A stretch of DNA of 64,000 nt. Source: Cryobacterium aureum. GTDB taxonomy: Bacteria > Actinomycetota > Actinomycetes > Actinomycetales > Microbacteriaceae. Under the pieces are notes generated by a model. The model saw nothing but the letters and a program-made list of their open reading frames with translations. It was not told the origin of the DNA and did not search any database. The DNA is taken from contig NZ_PPTG01000022.1 in assembly GCF_002954245.1 (NCBI RefSeq), forward strand, positions 62,001 to 126,000, written 5' to 3'. Numbering within the stretch: position 1 is the stretch's first letter; each line of letters opens with the position of its first letter. Position numbers and translations under genes: made by a program. Shown here piece after piece: positions 8,351-18,017 of the stretch.

Positions 8351-9871
8351 GTGGTTACTGGGGAACTGAAGTCACAGATTGACAAGGTCTGGAACGCTTT
8401 TTGGACCGGCGGCATCGCCAACCCGGTCGAGGTGATCGAGCAAATCACCTACCTGCTTTTCATCCGCCGGCTCGATGACTTGCACACCCTCGCGGAGAAC
8501 AAGGCGAACCGCACCGGTCAACCGATCGAGAACCGCGTCTTCCCCGAAGGGCAAGATGACACCGGCCGTGCACCCCGTGACTACAACGACTTGCGCTGGT
8601 CGGTCTTCTCAAACCGTTCGCCCGACGAGATGTTCACCATCGTGGGGCAGCACGTGTTCCCGTTCTTGCAGCAGCTCGGCGAGAAGGGCTCCAGCTACGC
8701 CCGCAACATGAAGGACGCCCGCTTCACCATCCCGACCCCCGCGTTGCTCGTGAAGGTCGTTGACCTGCTCGCCGCCATTCCTATGGAGGACCGCGACACC
8801 AAGGGCGATGTCTACGAGTACATGCTCTCGAAGCTGGCCACCGCCGGCACGAATGGGCAGTTCCGTACCCCGCGCCACATCATCAAGCTCATGGTCGATA
8901 TGACGGCGCCCACCCCCGCCGACACCATCATCGACCCCGCCGCGGGCACGGCCGGCTTCCTGGTGGTCGCCGGTGAATACCTGCGCGAGCACAATCCCGA
9001 AATCTTCACGGATGCGGCCACCCGCGCCCACTTCAACGGCCCGGCTTTCACCGGCTATGACTCCGACGCTGCCATGGCCCGCATCGGCAGCATGAACCTG
9101 ATGCTGCACGGGGTGGATAACCCGACCATGGAGCGTGGCGACTCTCTGGGCGAGCTGCACCCGACCACCGAGAGCTACAGTCTCGTCCTCGCCAACCCAC
9201 CGTTCGCCGGAAGTCTCGATTACGAGACCACGGCGAAGGACCTGCTCGACGTCGTGAAAACGAAGAAGACCGAGCTGCTCTTCCTCGTGCTCATGCTGCG
9301 CATGCTCAAGAACGGTGGCCGTGCGGCCGTGATCGTTCCCGACGGTGTGCTCTTCGGCTCGTCCAAGGCGCACAAGGAACTGCGCCGCATTCTCGTCGAA
9401 GACCACAAACTCGACGCCGTCGTGAAGCTTCCCAGCGGTGTCTTCAAGCCCTACGCGGGAGTCTCCACCGCCATTCTGTTCTTCACCAAGACCAGCTCCG
9501 GCGGAACCGACAACGTCTGGTTCTACGACGTGCAGGCCGACGGTTTCTCCCTCGACGACAAGCGCACCGAACTGGATGCCGCGGTGCACGAGCAAAACAA
9601 TCTCCCCGACGCGTTCGCCCGGTGGTCGAGCTTGGCCGGCCCTGACAGCCCAGAACTCACCCGCGCCCACACGGCCCAGTCGTTCATGGTGCCGAAGGCC
9701 GAGATCGCTGCCCAGGGCTACGATCTGTCCCTCAACCGGTACAAAGAGGTCGAGCACGAGGTCGTCGTTCACCGGACCCCGGTCGAGATCCTAAATGACC
9801 TCGCAGTGCTTGACGACCAGATCGCTGCGGGCTTGGCAACATTGCGAGTTTCGCTGAGGGTGGACGCGTGA
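8351..9871 (+). CDS. hsdM: Type I restriction-modification DNA methyltransferase subunit
   Basis: A 506-residue N6-adenine methyltransferase of the HsdM family. It has an N-terminal HsdM_N helical domain (about 1-150), AdoMet motif I DPAAGTAGF (about residue 195) and catalytic motif IV NPPF (about residue 282). It methylates the target adenine as part of the M2S complex and is also needed for restriction. I chose GTG 8351 because AAGGGGAG lies correctly in front of it; an ATG at 8324 in the same frame has no ribosome site. The stop overlaps the hsdS GTG by four bases. Confidence 0.95.
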   Translation: MVTGELKSQIDKVWNAFWTGGIANPVEVIEQITYLLFIRRLDDLHTLAENKANRTGQPIENRVFPEGQDDTGRAPRDYNDLRWSVFSNRSPDEMFTIVGQHVFPFLQQLGEKGSSYARNMKDARFTIPTPALLVKVVDLLAAIPMEDRDTKGDVYEYMLSKLATAGTNGQFRTPRHIIKLMVDMTAPTPADTIIDPAAGTAGFLVVAGEYLREHNPEIFTDAATRAHFNGPAFTGYDSDAAMARIGSMNLMLHGVDNPTMERGDSLGELHPTTESYSLVLANPPFAGSLDYETTAKDLLDVVKTKKTELLFLVLMLRMLKNGGRAAVIVPDGVLFGSSKAHKELRRILVEDHKLDAVVKLPSGVFKPYAGVSTAILFFTKTSSGGTDNVWFYDVQADGFSLDDKRTELDAAVHEQNNLPDAFARWSSLAGPDSPELTRAHTAQSFMVPKAEIAAQGYDLSLNRYKEVEHEVVVHRTPVEILNDLAVLDDQIAAGLATLRVSLRVDA

Positions 9872-11067
9872 CAATTAAGATGGCTCGTGTCGGAGACATT
9901 GCTGAGCAGGTTCGAGGCGTCACCTATCAAAAAGAAGAAGTACGTCAAGGTCCCACAAGCTCGCACGTAGCTTTACTTACGGCCGGAAACATCACGGAAT
10001 CGGGCATCAGTTACGACGACGTTGTTTACGTGCCCCAGTCTCGGGTTAGCGCTAAGCAGACTCTTCGTAAGGGTGACGTTCTTATTGCCGCTTCGAGCGG
10101 AAGTCTGCGGGTTGTCGGTAAAGCCGGGCGTATCAAGGCGGACGTCGATGCAACTTTCGGTGCGTTTTGCAAAGTGCTTCGCCCGGGTGTTGTCGTGGAT
10201 TCCGTCTATTTCTCGCATTTTTTTCGAACGCCAGAATACCGATCGAGAATCTCACATTTGGCGGCTGGCGCGAATATCAATAACTTGAGAAACGAGGATC
10301 TCAACGATTTAGAGGTCCCGATTCCACCTATCCCGGAGCAGCGTCGTATCGCGGCGATCCTCGATCAGGCTGACGAGCTGCGCACCAAACGCCGTCGCGC
10401 CCTCACCCTCCTCGACGAACTCGCCGACTCGGTTTTTCTCGAAATGTTCGGCGGCGATGAGTACATGCTGTCGGCACCAAAACTCTCGCTCGGGTCTGTA
10501 ATGGAAACGCGAGGTGGACTTCAGGTCACTCATGCTCGACAAGATCTCCCGCTTGAAGTTCCTTACCTCAGGGTGGCGAATTCTAAGCGAGGGCACATGG
10601 ATTTGAGTGAGATCAAGACGATGAGGGTAACTCCAATCGAACTCGACCGCACCCGATTGAAAGAAGGAGATCTCCTCTTGGTGGAGGGCCATGGCAATGC
10701 CAGCGAGGTAGGTCGGGCCGCTCGGTGGCGCTTTTCCGACATGGATGTCATCCATCAGAATCACTTGATTCGAGTGCGGCCAAAGCCGGAAGTTTTGAAT
10801 GCAACCTTCGTTGAGTACTACTTGAATTCATCGTTCGTGCGCAGCTATTGGTCAAAGGTTGCAAAGACCACCTCGGGTCTAAATACGATCAATATGAGCA
10901 ATGTCAAGGCCGTGCAAGTTCTTGTGCCGTCTCTGTCACGGCAGAATAAATTCGCCGCGGCCGTGGGTCGTCTAGAGGCGGCATCAGAGCAGCAAGTCAA
11001 GGAACTCGCTCTACTCGATGAGCTGTTTGACTCCCTCCAGCACCGCGCCTTTCGAGGAAAACTATAA
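9868..11067 (+). CDS. hsdS: Type I restriction-modification specificity subunit
   Basis: A 399-residue HsdS protein that determines the bipartite DNA target. It has two target-recognition domains (about 1-150 and 195-345), each followed by a conserved helical spacer. The central spacer is the typical IPPIPEQRRIAAILDQ followed by LRTKRRRALTLLDELADSVF; the C-terminal one ends LLDELFDSLQHRAFRGKL. The start is the GTG inside the hsdM stop (GTGA overlap). The stop TAA shares its last base with the ATG of the next gene. The recognition domains cannot be assigned to a target by eye. Confidence 0.95.
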   Translation: MTIKMARVGDIAEQVRGVTYQKEEVRQGPTSSHVALLTAGNITESGISYDDVVYVPQSRVSAKQTLRKGDVLIAASSGSLRVVGKAGRIKADVDATFGAFCKVLRPGVVVDSVYFSHFFRTPEYRSRISHLAAGANINNLRNEDLNDLEVPIPPIPEQRRIAAILDQADELRTKRRRALTLLDELADSVFLEMFGGDEYMLSAPKLSLGSVMETRGGLQVTHARQDLPLEVPYLRVANSKRGHMDLSEIKTMRVTPIELDRTRLKEGDLLLVEGHGNASEVGRAARWRFSDMDVIHQNHLIRVRPKPEVLNATFVEYYLNSSFVRSYWSKVAKTTSGLNTINMSNVKAVQVLVPSLSRQNKFAAAVGRLEAASEQQVKELALLDELFDSLQHRAFRGKL

Positions 11068-12023
11068 TGATTGATTCAACACCGACTCAAGCGCACACTC
11101 CGATTCCGGGAATGCCTCGGTTTCCGCTTTTTCGTGCGGCCACACTTCAGGTGTTGAGCGACGGGCAAGTGTGGGCTCGACGCCAACTCGAAGCAGCAGT
11201 CCTCGACGCGATGCAGCTGAGCGAAGAAATTCGTGCGGACCGCTTCAAATCTGGTGGGCAGCGAGCGAATAACCGTGTCGGCTGGTCCATCTCGATGCTC
11301 CAGCGTGCCGGAGCAGCGGAACGACCGGAACGCGCTCACTTTCACATAACGGAGTTTGGACGCGAGCTTTTGGCGCAGCATCCGATGGAGATCACCGACG
11401 CAACCCTCCGTTCCATCCCTGTCTTTCGGGATTACGTGGTGCAACGCGACGAGAAACGTGATGTTGGCACGGTCACTGAACTCAGCCCGAGTGAGCCCGT
11501 TGCAGACGAGGATCCGACCGAGCTCATCGAGGCCGGCGTGCAGGCGTTTGCTGCGGAAGCAGTGGTCGATTTGATTCGCCGGCTGCGAGAACAGCATCCG
11601 GACTTCTTTGAGCAGGCCGTCGTAGACGTGCTCAACAAGATGGGTTATGGCGGAACCGAGCATCGAGGGCGGCGCCTCGGCGGGTCGGGCGACGGCGGGG
11701 TTGATGGCGTCATCGACCAAGACGCGCTCGGGCTCAGCCAGATTTACGTGCAGGCGAAGCGTTACGGGGACGGCAACACCGTCCAACGCCCGGAGATTCA
11801 GGGGTTCGTTGGCGCACTCGCTGGTAAGGGTGCCTCCCAGGGCGTCTTCGTGACGACCAGCCTGTTCTCCAAGGGTGCCCGTGAGTACGTGGAACAGATC
11901 CCAACTCGGATCGTTCTCATCGATGGTCCGCGCCTAGCGGAGCTCATGATTCGTTACCGGGTTGGCGTGCAGATCAAGCGCACCTATGAGGTTGTTGAGG
12001 TCGACGAAGATTACTTCGAGTAG
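11067..12023 (+). CDS. mrr: Mrr-type restriction endonuclease
   Basis: A 318-residue protein with an N-terminal winged-helix Mrr_N domain (about 20-110; PRFPLFRAATLQVLSDGQVW, ITEFGRELL) and a C-terminal Mrr_cat nuclease domain (about 170-300). The catalytic PD-(D/E)xK pattern is visible as GDGGVDGVIDQDALGLSQI followed by YVQAKRY (Q-x-K). Mrr enzymes cut DNA carrying modified bases. The gene sits between hsdS and hsdR with a TAATG junction, so it is co-translated with the type I system. This could give one transcript with both a methylation-dependent and an unmodified-DNA restriction activity. Confidence 0.9.
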   Translation: MIDSTPTQAHTPIPGMPRFPLFRAATLQVLSDGQVWARRQLEAAVLDAMQLSEEIRADRFKSGGQRANNRVGWSISMLQRAGAAERPERAHFHITEFGRELLAQHPMEITDATLRSIPVFRDYVVQRDEKRDVGTVTELSPSEPVADEDPTELIEAGVQAFAAEAVVDLIRRLREQHPDFFEQAVVDVLNKMGYGGTEHRGRRLGGSGDGGVDGVIDQDALGLSQIYVQAKRYGDGNTVQRPEIQGFVGALAGKGASQGVFVTTSLFSKGAREYVEQIPTRIVLIDGPRLAELMIRYRVGVQIKRTYEVVEVDEDYFE

Positions 12024-12096
12024 GTGTGATCCCGATCGGTGACTGCTGGCCGATAGAGTCTGCCTTACAAGCGTTTGTAACCACGGGGGTGTGTGG

Positions 12097-15000
12097 ATGG
12101 GTAACTTCGATTTTGTGACTGCGGCCTGGCCGGGCATCAGCGACGAGGCACGGCGGGCCGAGCACTACGCATTCGGTGAGCCCCGGTCATCCGTTTTCTA
12201 TTCCCGCCGCACTCTTGAACTGGCCGTGCACTGGTTGTATCAGGCTGATGAGTCGCTCAGCCTGCCGTACAGCAACGACCTCTCGAGCTTGTTGTTCGAG
12301 CCCACGTTCAAGACGTTGGTGGGCCCGGGCATCCACGCGAAGATGAACGTTATTCGCATGCGGGGCAACGATGCCGTGCACCGTACCGGGGCGATGACTG
12401 ACGCTCAGAGTCTGCCGGTGGTTCGGGAGCTCTTTCATGTGCTGATCTGGCTTGCTACCCGTTATGCGGCGACGCCCGAGCTGCGCCCAGCGCCGGGGGT
12501 GCCGTTTGATGCCGCCTCGATTCCGCGCCCGCGGCCCGGCGCGGCGGCTCGCACCCGGGAACAGCTGCAGAAACTCGCCGAAGGGAACGCTGCCAAAGAC
12601 GCGCAGCTGGCGAAGGCCAACGAAGACAACGACAGCATGGCCGCTGAACTCGCGGAACTGCGCGCCGCCATGGCTGCCATCACCGCTGCGAACACGGTCA
12701 TCCCCGACACGCATGATTACCGTGAGAACGAAACCCGGCACTTGTTCATAGACCTGCTGCTCAGCGAAGCCGGTTGGCCCCTCACCGAGGATCGCGACCG
12801 GGAGTTTCCCGTCACCGGCATGCCCGGGGCGGCCGGGGCGAAGAGCGACACTCCCGGCAAGGGGTTCGTGGACTACGTGCTGTGGGGCGATGACGGCCTC
12901 CCGCTTGGCGTGGTCGAGGCCAAGCGCACCACACGTGATCCGAAAGTTGGCCAGGAGCAGGCCCGGCTCTACGCGGATGCGCTTGAGCAGCAGTTCGGTC
13001 AACGCCCGGTGATCTTCTACACGAACGGGTACGAGCACCACATTTGGGACGACACCTTCTACCCGCCGCGGCAGGTGGCCGGGTTCTACACGCGCGACCA
13101 ACTGGCGCTGCTGGTGCAGCGCCGCACGGCGAAGCATCCTCTCGTTGCCTCGGGCAAGGCACCGGGCACGACGATCAACACCGACATTGTGGGGCGGCAC
13201 TACCAAGTGCAGGCCGTGACCAAAATCGCCGAGAGCTTCGAGGCAGGCCACGAACGCAAGGCACTGCTCGTGATGGCCACCGGCAGCGGCAAAACCCGAA
13301 CGGTGATTGCCCTCACCGACCTGCTCATGCGGGCCAACTGGGCCAAACGCGTGTTGTTCCTCGCCGACCGGATCGCCTTAGTGAATCAGGCGGCGGGAGC
13401 GTTCAAAGAGCACCTGCCGGACGCGGCCCCGGTGAACCTGCTCACGGACCGCGACACCGACGGGCGTGTGTTTGTCTCGACGTACGGCACGATGATAGGG
13501 CTGATCGACCAGGGCGGTTCCACGGGCGACGATGCGGGCGGGGGGCTGCGCCGGTTCGGCCCCGGCTACTTCGACCTGATCATCATCGACGAAGCGCACC
13601 GGTCGGTGTACCAGAAGTACGGCGAAATCTTCTCCTACTTCGACTCCCTGCTCGTGGGCCTGACGGCGACGCCGAAGGATGAAGTCGACCACAACACCTA
13701 CAGTCTCCTCAACCTTGAAGACGGGGTTCCCACCGATTCGTATGAGCTCGGTCAGGCCATCGCCGACAAATATTTGGTGCCGCCCGTCGCGCGGCCGATC
13801 GCGCTGGGGTTCATGAACCGCGGCATCCGCTACGCCGACCTGAGTGCTGACGAGCGCGACCAATGGGACATGCTCGATTGGGATGACGGCCTCGTTCCCG
13901 ACGCGATCGATGCGGCTGCGGTGAACAAATGGTTGTTCAATGCCGACACCGTCGACAAGGTTCTGGAAGTACTCATGCGCGAGGGCCGCCGGGTGTCCGG
14001 AGGTGACCGGCTAGGCAAGACGATTGTCTTTGCGAAGAACAATGCGCATGCCGAGTTCATCGCCGACCGGTTTAACGCCAACTACCCCGAGTTCGCCGGC
14101 CAGTTCGCCCGAGTCGTCACCTACAAGACCGAATACGTGCAAAGTCTGATCGGCACTTTCTCCAAGACCGACGAGTCCCCGCAGATCGCGATCTCGGTGG
14201 ACATGCTCGACACGGGTATCGACGTGCCGGACGTCGTCAACCTCGTCTTCTTCAAGCCCGTCTACTCGAAGACCAAGTACTGGCAGATGATCGGCCGCGG
14301 CACACGCCTCCGCCCCGACCTCTATGGCCCCGGCGCCGACAAAGAAGACTTCATGATCTTCGACGTCTGCGGCAACATCGAGTTCTTCAACGCGGAGATG
14401 AAGGACGCTGCTGCCAGCCAGGTAGAGCCTCTGCACCAACGCTCCTTCAAAGCGCGGATTGGTCTGCTGTGGGCGCTCGACTCCCTCGCCTCACCCCACG
14501 AAAGCCACATGGCTCTGCGTTTGTCGCTAGCCACCCGGTTGCACGACACCGTCGCTGGCATGAATCACGGCAACTTCCTCGTACGAAAGCACTTGCGCCA
14601 GGCTGAGCATTTCGCGGACTCCAGCGCCTGGCTCACCCCGAAGGCCGGAGATTTGGAGGCGGCCGCCGAGCACCTGTCGGGGCTGCCGTCGAGCGTGCAC
14701 GTCCTCGACACCGATGAAGACGCTAAACGTTTCGACCTGCTCGCGCTGCGGGCGCAACTCGGAGTGGTGAGCCTGGAACCGGACGATGTAGACGCATTTG
14801 CGCGTGCCAAGGTGCGGCTGCAAGCCATTGCCGACGCGCTCGGCGAGCAGCGCAACATCCCGGTGATCAAACAGAACTTTGAGCTGATTCAGGCCGTGGC
14901 CAGTGATGAGTGGTGGGACGGCGTGACCGTCGGCATGCTCGAGCTGATGCGGTTGCGGCTCCGCGCTCTCGTGCGCCTCGTCGATAAGACGAAGCAGGCC

Positions 15001-15552
15001 ATCGTGTACACCGACTTTGAAGACACCCTTGGCGAGTTTGAGCCGGCTGAGGTGCGGATCGTGACGCCCGGTGTTGACCGGGAACGCTTTCGCGAGAAGC
15101 TCCTCGCGTTCCTCCGCGAACACCAGGACCAGGTCGTGCTGCACAAGTTGCGCATGGGACGCCAGCTCACGGCCCTCGACCTGGCCGAACTCGAACGCAT
15201 CCTGACCGAAACCGGCGGGTTCTCACCCGCCGAAATAGCGGCGGGCGCCTCCGAAGCCAACGGACTAGGCCTGTTCATCCGGTCGGTCGCGGGCATGGAT
15301 CGCGGCGCGGCATCCGAAGCCTTGGACTCGTTCGTCGGCGGCGTGACTTTCAGCGCGAACCAGTTGGCGTTCGTCAAGCTCATCATCGATCAGCTCACTC
15401 AGCGTGGCGCTGTGGCGACGGGGTTGCTGTACGAAGCACCTTTCACTGATTACGCGCCGCACGGGCCGGATGAATTGTTTACGAACGCGCAGGTGACAAA
15501 CCTGATCGACGTGTTGAAGCATGTGGCGGCGACTGCTGCCGTCGCGTCCTGA
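12097..15552 (+). CDS. hsdR: Type I restriction endonuclease subunit R
   Basis: A protein of about 1151 residues, the DNA-translocating and cleaving subunit. An N-terminal DUF4145-like region (about 1-130) is followed by a coiled-coil segment (about 155-195) and the HsdR_N nuclease domain (about 205-350, GFVDYVLWGDDGLPLGVVEA then K). The two RecA-like helicase domains carry Walker A ATGSGKT (about 393), IIIDEAH (about 498) and motif VI QMIGRGTRLRPD. The C-terminal domain that contacts the methylase follows. ATG 12097 or GTG 12091 could be the start, and GGGGG lies in front. It is 73 bases after mrr and probably in the same operon. Confidence 0.95.
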   Translation: MGNFDFVTAAWPGISDEARRAEHYAFGEPRSSVFYSRRTLELAVHWLYQADESLSLPYSNDLSSLLFEPTFKTLVGPGIHAKMNVIRMRGNDAVHRTGAMTDAQSLPVVRELFHVLIWLATRYAATPELRPAPGVPFDAASIPRPRPGAAARTREQLQKLAEGNAAKDAQLAKANEDNDSMAAELAELRAAMAAITAANTVIPDTHDYRENETRHLFIDLLLSEAGWPLTEDRDREFPVTGMPGAAGAKSDTPGKGFVDYVLWGDDGLPLGVVEAKRTTRDPKVGQEQARLYADALEQQFGQRPVIFYTNGYEHHIWDDTFYPPRQVAGFYTRDQLALLVQRRTAKHPLVASGKAPGTTINTDIVGRHYQVQAVTKIAESFEAGHERKALLVMATGSGKTRTVIALTDLLMRANWAKRVLFLADRIALVNQAAGAFKEHLPDAAPVNLLTDRDTDGRVFVSTYGTMIGLIDQGGSTGDDAGGGLRRFGPGYFDLIIIDEAHRSVYQKYGEIFSYFDSLLVGLTATPKDEVDHNTYSLLNLEDGVPTDSYELGQAIADKYLVPPVARPIALGFMNRGIRYADLSADERDQWDMLDWDDGLVPDAIDAAAVNKWLFNADTVDKVLEVLMREGRRVSGGDRLGKTIVFAKNNAHAEFIADRFNANYPEFAGQFARVVTYKTEYVQSLIGTFSKTDESPQIAISVDMLDTGIDVPDVVNLVFFKPVYSKTKYWQMIGRGTRLRPDLYGPGADKEDFMIFDVCGNIEFFNAEMKDAAASQVEPLHQRSFKARIGLLWALDSLASPHESHMALRLSLATRLHDTVAGMNHGNFLVRKHLRQAEHFADSSAWLTPKAGDLEAAAEHLSGLPSSVHVLDTDEDAKRFDLLALRAQLGVVSLEPDDVDAFARAKVRLQAIADALGEQRNIPVIKQNFELIQAVASDEWWDGVTVGMLELMRLRLRALVRLVDKTKQAIVYTDFEDTLGEFEPAEVRIVTPGVDRERFREKLLAFLREHQDQVVLHKLRMGRQLTALDLAELERILTETGGFSPAEIAAGASEANGLGLFIRSVAGMDRGAASEALDSFVGGVTFSANQLAFVKLIIDQLTQRGAVATGLLYEAPFTDYAPHGPDELFTNAQVTNLIDVLKHVAATAAVAS

Positions 15553-15561
15553 TGTGGCCCG

Positions 15562-15834
15562 TTAGTTCGCGTGTGGTCGCCAGCTCACCGCAGGTGTGCA
15601 GCCAGCCCGTTTTGGGTCCTGTCCCCAACCCGAGCGAGACGGATGGCACCTGGTCGCGCGAGATCGCCATCTCCTACCTCGAGGGTGTGTCCGGAGCGCC
15701 TCCCCTGGCATGACCACGGAGAGGAGCCCTCCGCGTTGCAGCGTCACCGTCCGGCCACGAGCGGTCGCGTCCAGCACCTCCTTGAGGTGTGTGCGCACCT
15801 CCGTGAAGGTGCCGTAATCGGGGACGAGGGGCAT
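15562..15834 (-). CDS. Phd/YefM antitoxin-like protein, possibly decayed
   Basis: A 90-residue reading frame. Its first 50 residues (MPLVPDYGTFTEVRTHLKEV, RGRTVTLQRGGLLSVVMPGE) resemble the dimerisation part of Phd/YefM antitoxins. The remainder is Arg/Ser/Pro-rich and looks like an out-of-frame reading, so the gene may have been shortened by a frameshift. No toxin gene of the RelE/Doc/VapC type lies next to it. It is convergent with hsdR, ten bases away. The 450 bases to its right (15840-16290) contain no feature I can support. Confidence 0.4.
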   Translation of the reverse strand: MPLVPDYGTFTEVRTHLKEVLDATARGRTVTLQRGGLLSVVMPGEALRTHPRGRRWRSRATRCHPSRSGWGQDPKRAGCTPAVSWRPHAN

Positions 15835-16290
15835 TAGAGTCTCTCATTCGGTCTGGTCGCCCGTAGGGGCGTCAGATTCACGGTACCGGCTGCATTGCCG
15901 AGTTCAACCGCTGACTCTGGCGGACCGCCCCGAAACGGCAAATCTCTTCAGAAATTCCTCCCCGACGTAAACTGCGACAGCCATCGTGGATGGCGACGAA
16001 CCGGATTCGGGCAGCTGTGCAGGTCGCCACCGTCCACGAAGCTGACGGCACGGTCACGAGCTGCGTCCCGTCGCGACGACACCGACATAGATCGATTTGA
16101 TGAGTCCTGAAGCACTGTGTAGGGTTTGATTCAGGTACGGAGCACCATCCCCGCCGGAGACACTGACTTGTCATCCTGGAATGCGCGGGTCAAGGAGTAT
16201 GACTCTCGCTTCTCAAGCTGCATTAACATTATTATCCTCATCAAAATCACGATCATTCTTGATCGAGTCAGCGATCTGCCAAGGATACTT

Positions 16291-17205
16291 GTGAGCCAAA
16301 AACTTCTTTCTCCCAACAATGCCCGGTTGCGTCAGCGTGCAACAGGGGAACCCTTGTTTTCCGCCAACCGAAATTCTCGAGCGTGCTGGCAGAGCGGCGC
16401 CTCCGTCCTACCTGCGGCGTCAACGGATCAGCGTTTTCTGGAGGCACAATTCCTCTGTGCAATCGACAGCCTGAAGTGCGTGCCAATAGACCACGGTTTG
16501 CTTGGGGATTCTGAATTCGTTTTTGACCTGCCTAGAGTTGAGCCTCACGCTGATCAGCTCATCGTTCAGTTCGACCGTAGAACGGAGCTCTCAGACCTCG
16601 TCCTCAGCCTCCTTCCCTCGGTGGATCCACGCGACGGTTACGTTCAGGGAATTCCCGGCCTGCGTTTTCGCACGGATAAGGGGAAAGTGTCGCTGCACGT
16701 TCCTGGCCGCAAGGCCGAGATCATTCTCGACAGAGTCTCTGAGAAGGCCTGGCTGTGTGCTGTTTCAACCGCCTTCGCTGGCGTGGACCCCAGCCTCCTC
16801 ATATGGTCTCAATCACCGGAGCAGGTGTCGGCGGCGGAGACGGAGCAAACCAGCGGATTCCGCACTACGATGCCAACGGACGATCTGGAAAGTATCCTCC
16901 TCCGGCGAATTCGAGCACTCGACATTCTCAAACCGGTCGCGGTCAAGGCATGGCGCCCTGACGGTCGGGAACTTCACGTTCAAGTCCGGGTCGTAGAACA
17001 CGACCTCAATCTCGCAGATGACCTCATCACGACGATGACCGACCCGCGTCTAACTCCTGATCTGCGGTTCGTCGGCCGGGATAGGACATGGCTAAAGTTC
17101 GAGAGTCCTTCCGGTGGCATGATCGTGGTCCGCGTGGAGCTCGGCCGGAGGTCTCCGGCCACCGCGTTAAAAGAAATCTCGTTCACTCCGACACTGCCTC
17201 TCTGA
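16291..17205 (+). CDS. Hypothetical protein
   Basis: A 304-residue protein of unknown family. The start is GTG 16291, placed behind AAGGATACTT; the frame is open upstream, but those residues (Ile-rich, ILIKITIIL) look non-coding. The C-terminal two thirds read as alternating strands and helices (TELSDLVLSLLPSVDPRDGY, GLRFRTDKGKVSLHVPGRKA, MIVVRVELGRRSP). No transmembrane segment, no nucleotide-binding motif and no cysteine cluster are seen. It stands alone between an antitoxin-like gene and a further antitoxin-type gene. Confidence 0.5.
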   Translation: MSQKLLSPNNARLRQRATGEPLFSANRNSRACWQSGASVLPAASTDQRFLEAQFLCAIDSLKCVPIDHGLLGDSEFVFDLPRVEPHADQLIVQFDRRTELSDLVLSLLPSVDPRDGYVQGIPGLRFRTDKGKVSLHVPGRKAEIILDRVSEKAWLCAVSTAFAGVDPSLLIWSQSPEQVSAAETEQTSGFRTTMPTDDLESILLRRIRALDILKPVAVKAWRPDGRELHVQVRVVEHDLNLADDLITTMTDPRLTPDLRFVGRDRTWLKFESPSGGMIVVRVELGRRSPATALKEISFTPTLPL

Positions 17206-17513
17206 GCGCCGGTACCCCGGCATTACGGGCTGTTCTGTGTTCTCGAGCCCTCCCACGATGGCTTCTCACGTGGGCAAGCAACGCTCAGAACTGTGCAACC
17301 ACACCACTAAATGGCACACGAACCCAGCGACCGTAGATACGCCCTAAGACTCAACGTTTTCCACTTGGACCGGCTACGTGAACTTACTGAACTTGAGTCT
17401 TCACCGTTCGAGAAACATTGAACGAAGAGTGCTGACGATACCGCGTATCTGTCGAAATGCACCTCGAACCCCGGGCCGACGGATGAATGAACAATCAGAA
17501 TCGGAGGGTAATC

Positions 17514-17897
17514 ATGATTCCAGAACGTTGCTGGCGTGATGTGGATGCAGCAGTAGGGCTCTACACGGCCGGCGAAGTTCTCGACGTCGTCGGTGTCCCT
17601 AGCGGTGGTCATAGGCTCCTCCGTCGGCTTCGAGCGGCGGGCCATCTTCTGTCAGTGCAGCGTGGTGCCGTATATGTATATCCTCGTTTCCAATTCGATC
17701 CTGAATCACTCCTCATCCTTCCTGTCATTGCTGACCTGATCGTGTTTGCTGACGCCGCCGGGTGGTCGCACCAGGAACTCCTCCTCTGGCTCTGCTCACC
17801 CTCGGGGTACTTTCAGGGCGGTCGACCGGCTGAACACATGAGCGACCCGGACATGGTCCTCAGAATGGCCAGAGTGGCGGCCGCGGTTCAGTGGTGA
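17514..17897 (+). CDS. MbcA/ParS/Xre antitoxin-type protein (orphan)
   Basis: A 127-residue protein with the two-part layout of Xre/MbcA/ParS antitoxins. The N-terminal HTH-like part has TAGEVLDVVGVPSGGHRLLR and VYVYPRFQFDPE. The C-terminal toxin-binding part has SHQELLLWLCSPSGYFQGGR and PAEHMSDPDMVLRMARVAAA, matching the family pattern of a Gly-Gly-Arg-Pro followed by an Asp-Pro. ATG 17514 follows GGAGG at the right distance. The partner toxin normally encoded next to it (RES domain) is absent; the following small gene is unrelated. It may be an orphan or part of a broken toxin-antitoxin pair. Confidence 0.6.
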   Translation: MIPERCWRDVDAAVGLYTAGEVLDVVGVPSGGHRLLRRLRAAGHLLSVQRGAVYVYPRFQFDPESLLILPVIADLIVFADAAGWSHQELLLWLCSPSGYFQGGRPAEHMSDPDMVLRMARVAAAVQW

Positions 17898-18017
17898 GGA
17901 AATGCCGTTCTCCGCCCCACGGCGACGATGACGATGAACTCCACCACCCGGCGGGAAGTAACCCAGGTGGCGACAGACAGCAGGAACGTCTAGCAGGAAC
18001 CGAAAGAAGGACAGCTA

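Noticed and set aside
8609..9772. A 387-codon minus-strand frame within hsdM
   Set aside because: Val/Gly/His-rich antisense reading of a clear methyltransferase gene.
12187..13251. A 354-codon minus-strand frame within hsdR
   Set aside because: Antisense to the nuclease and helicase motifs of HsdR; no recognisable domain.
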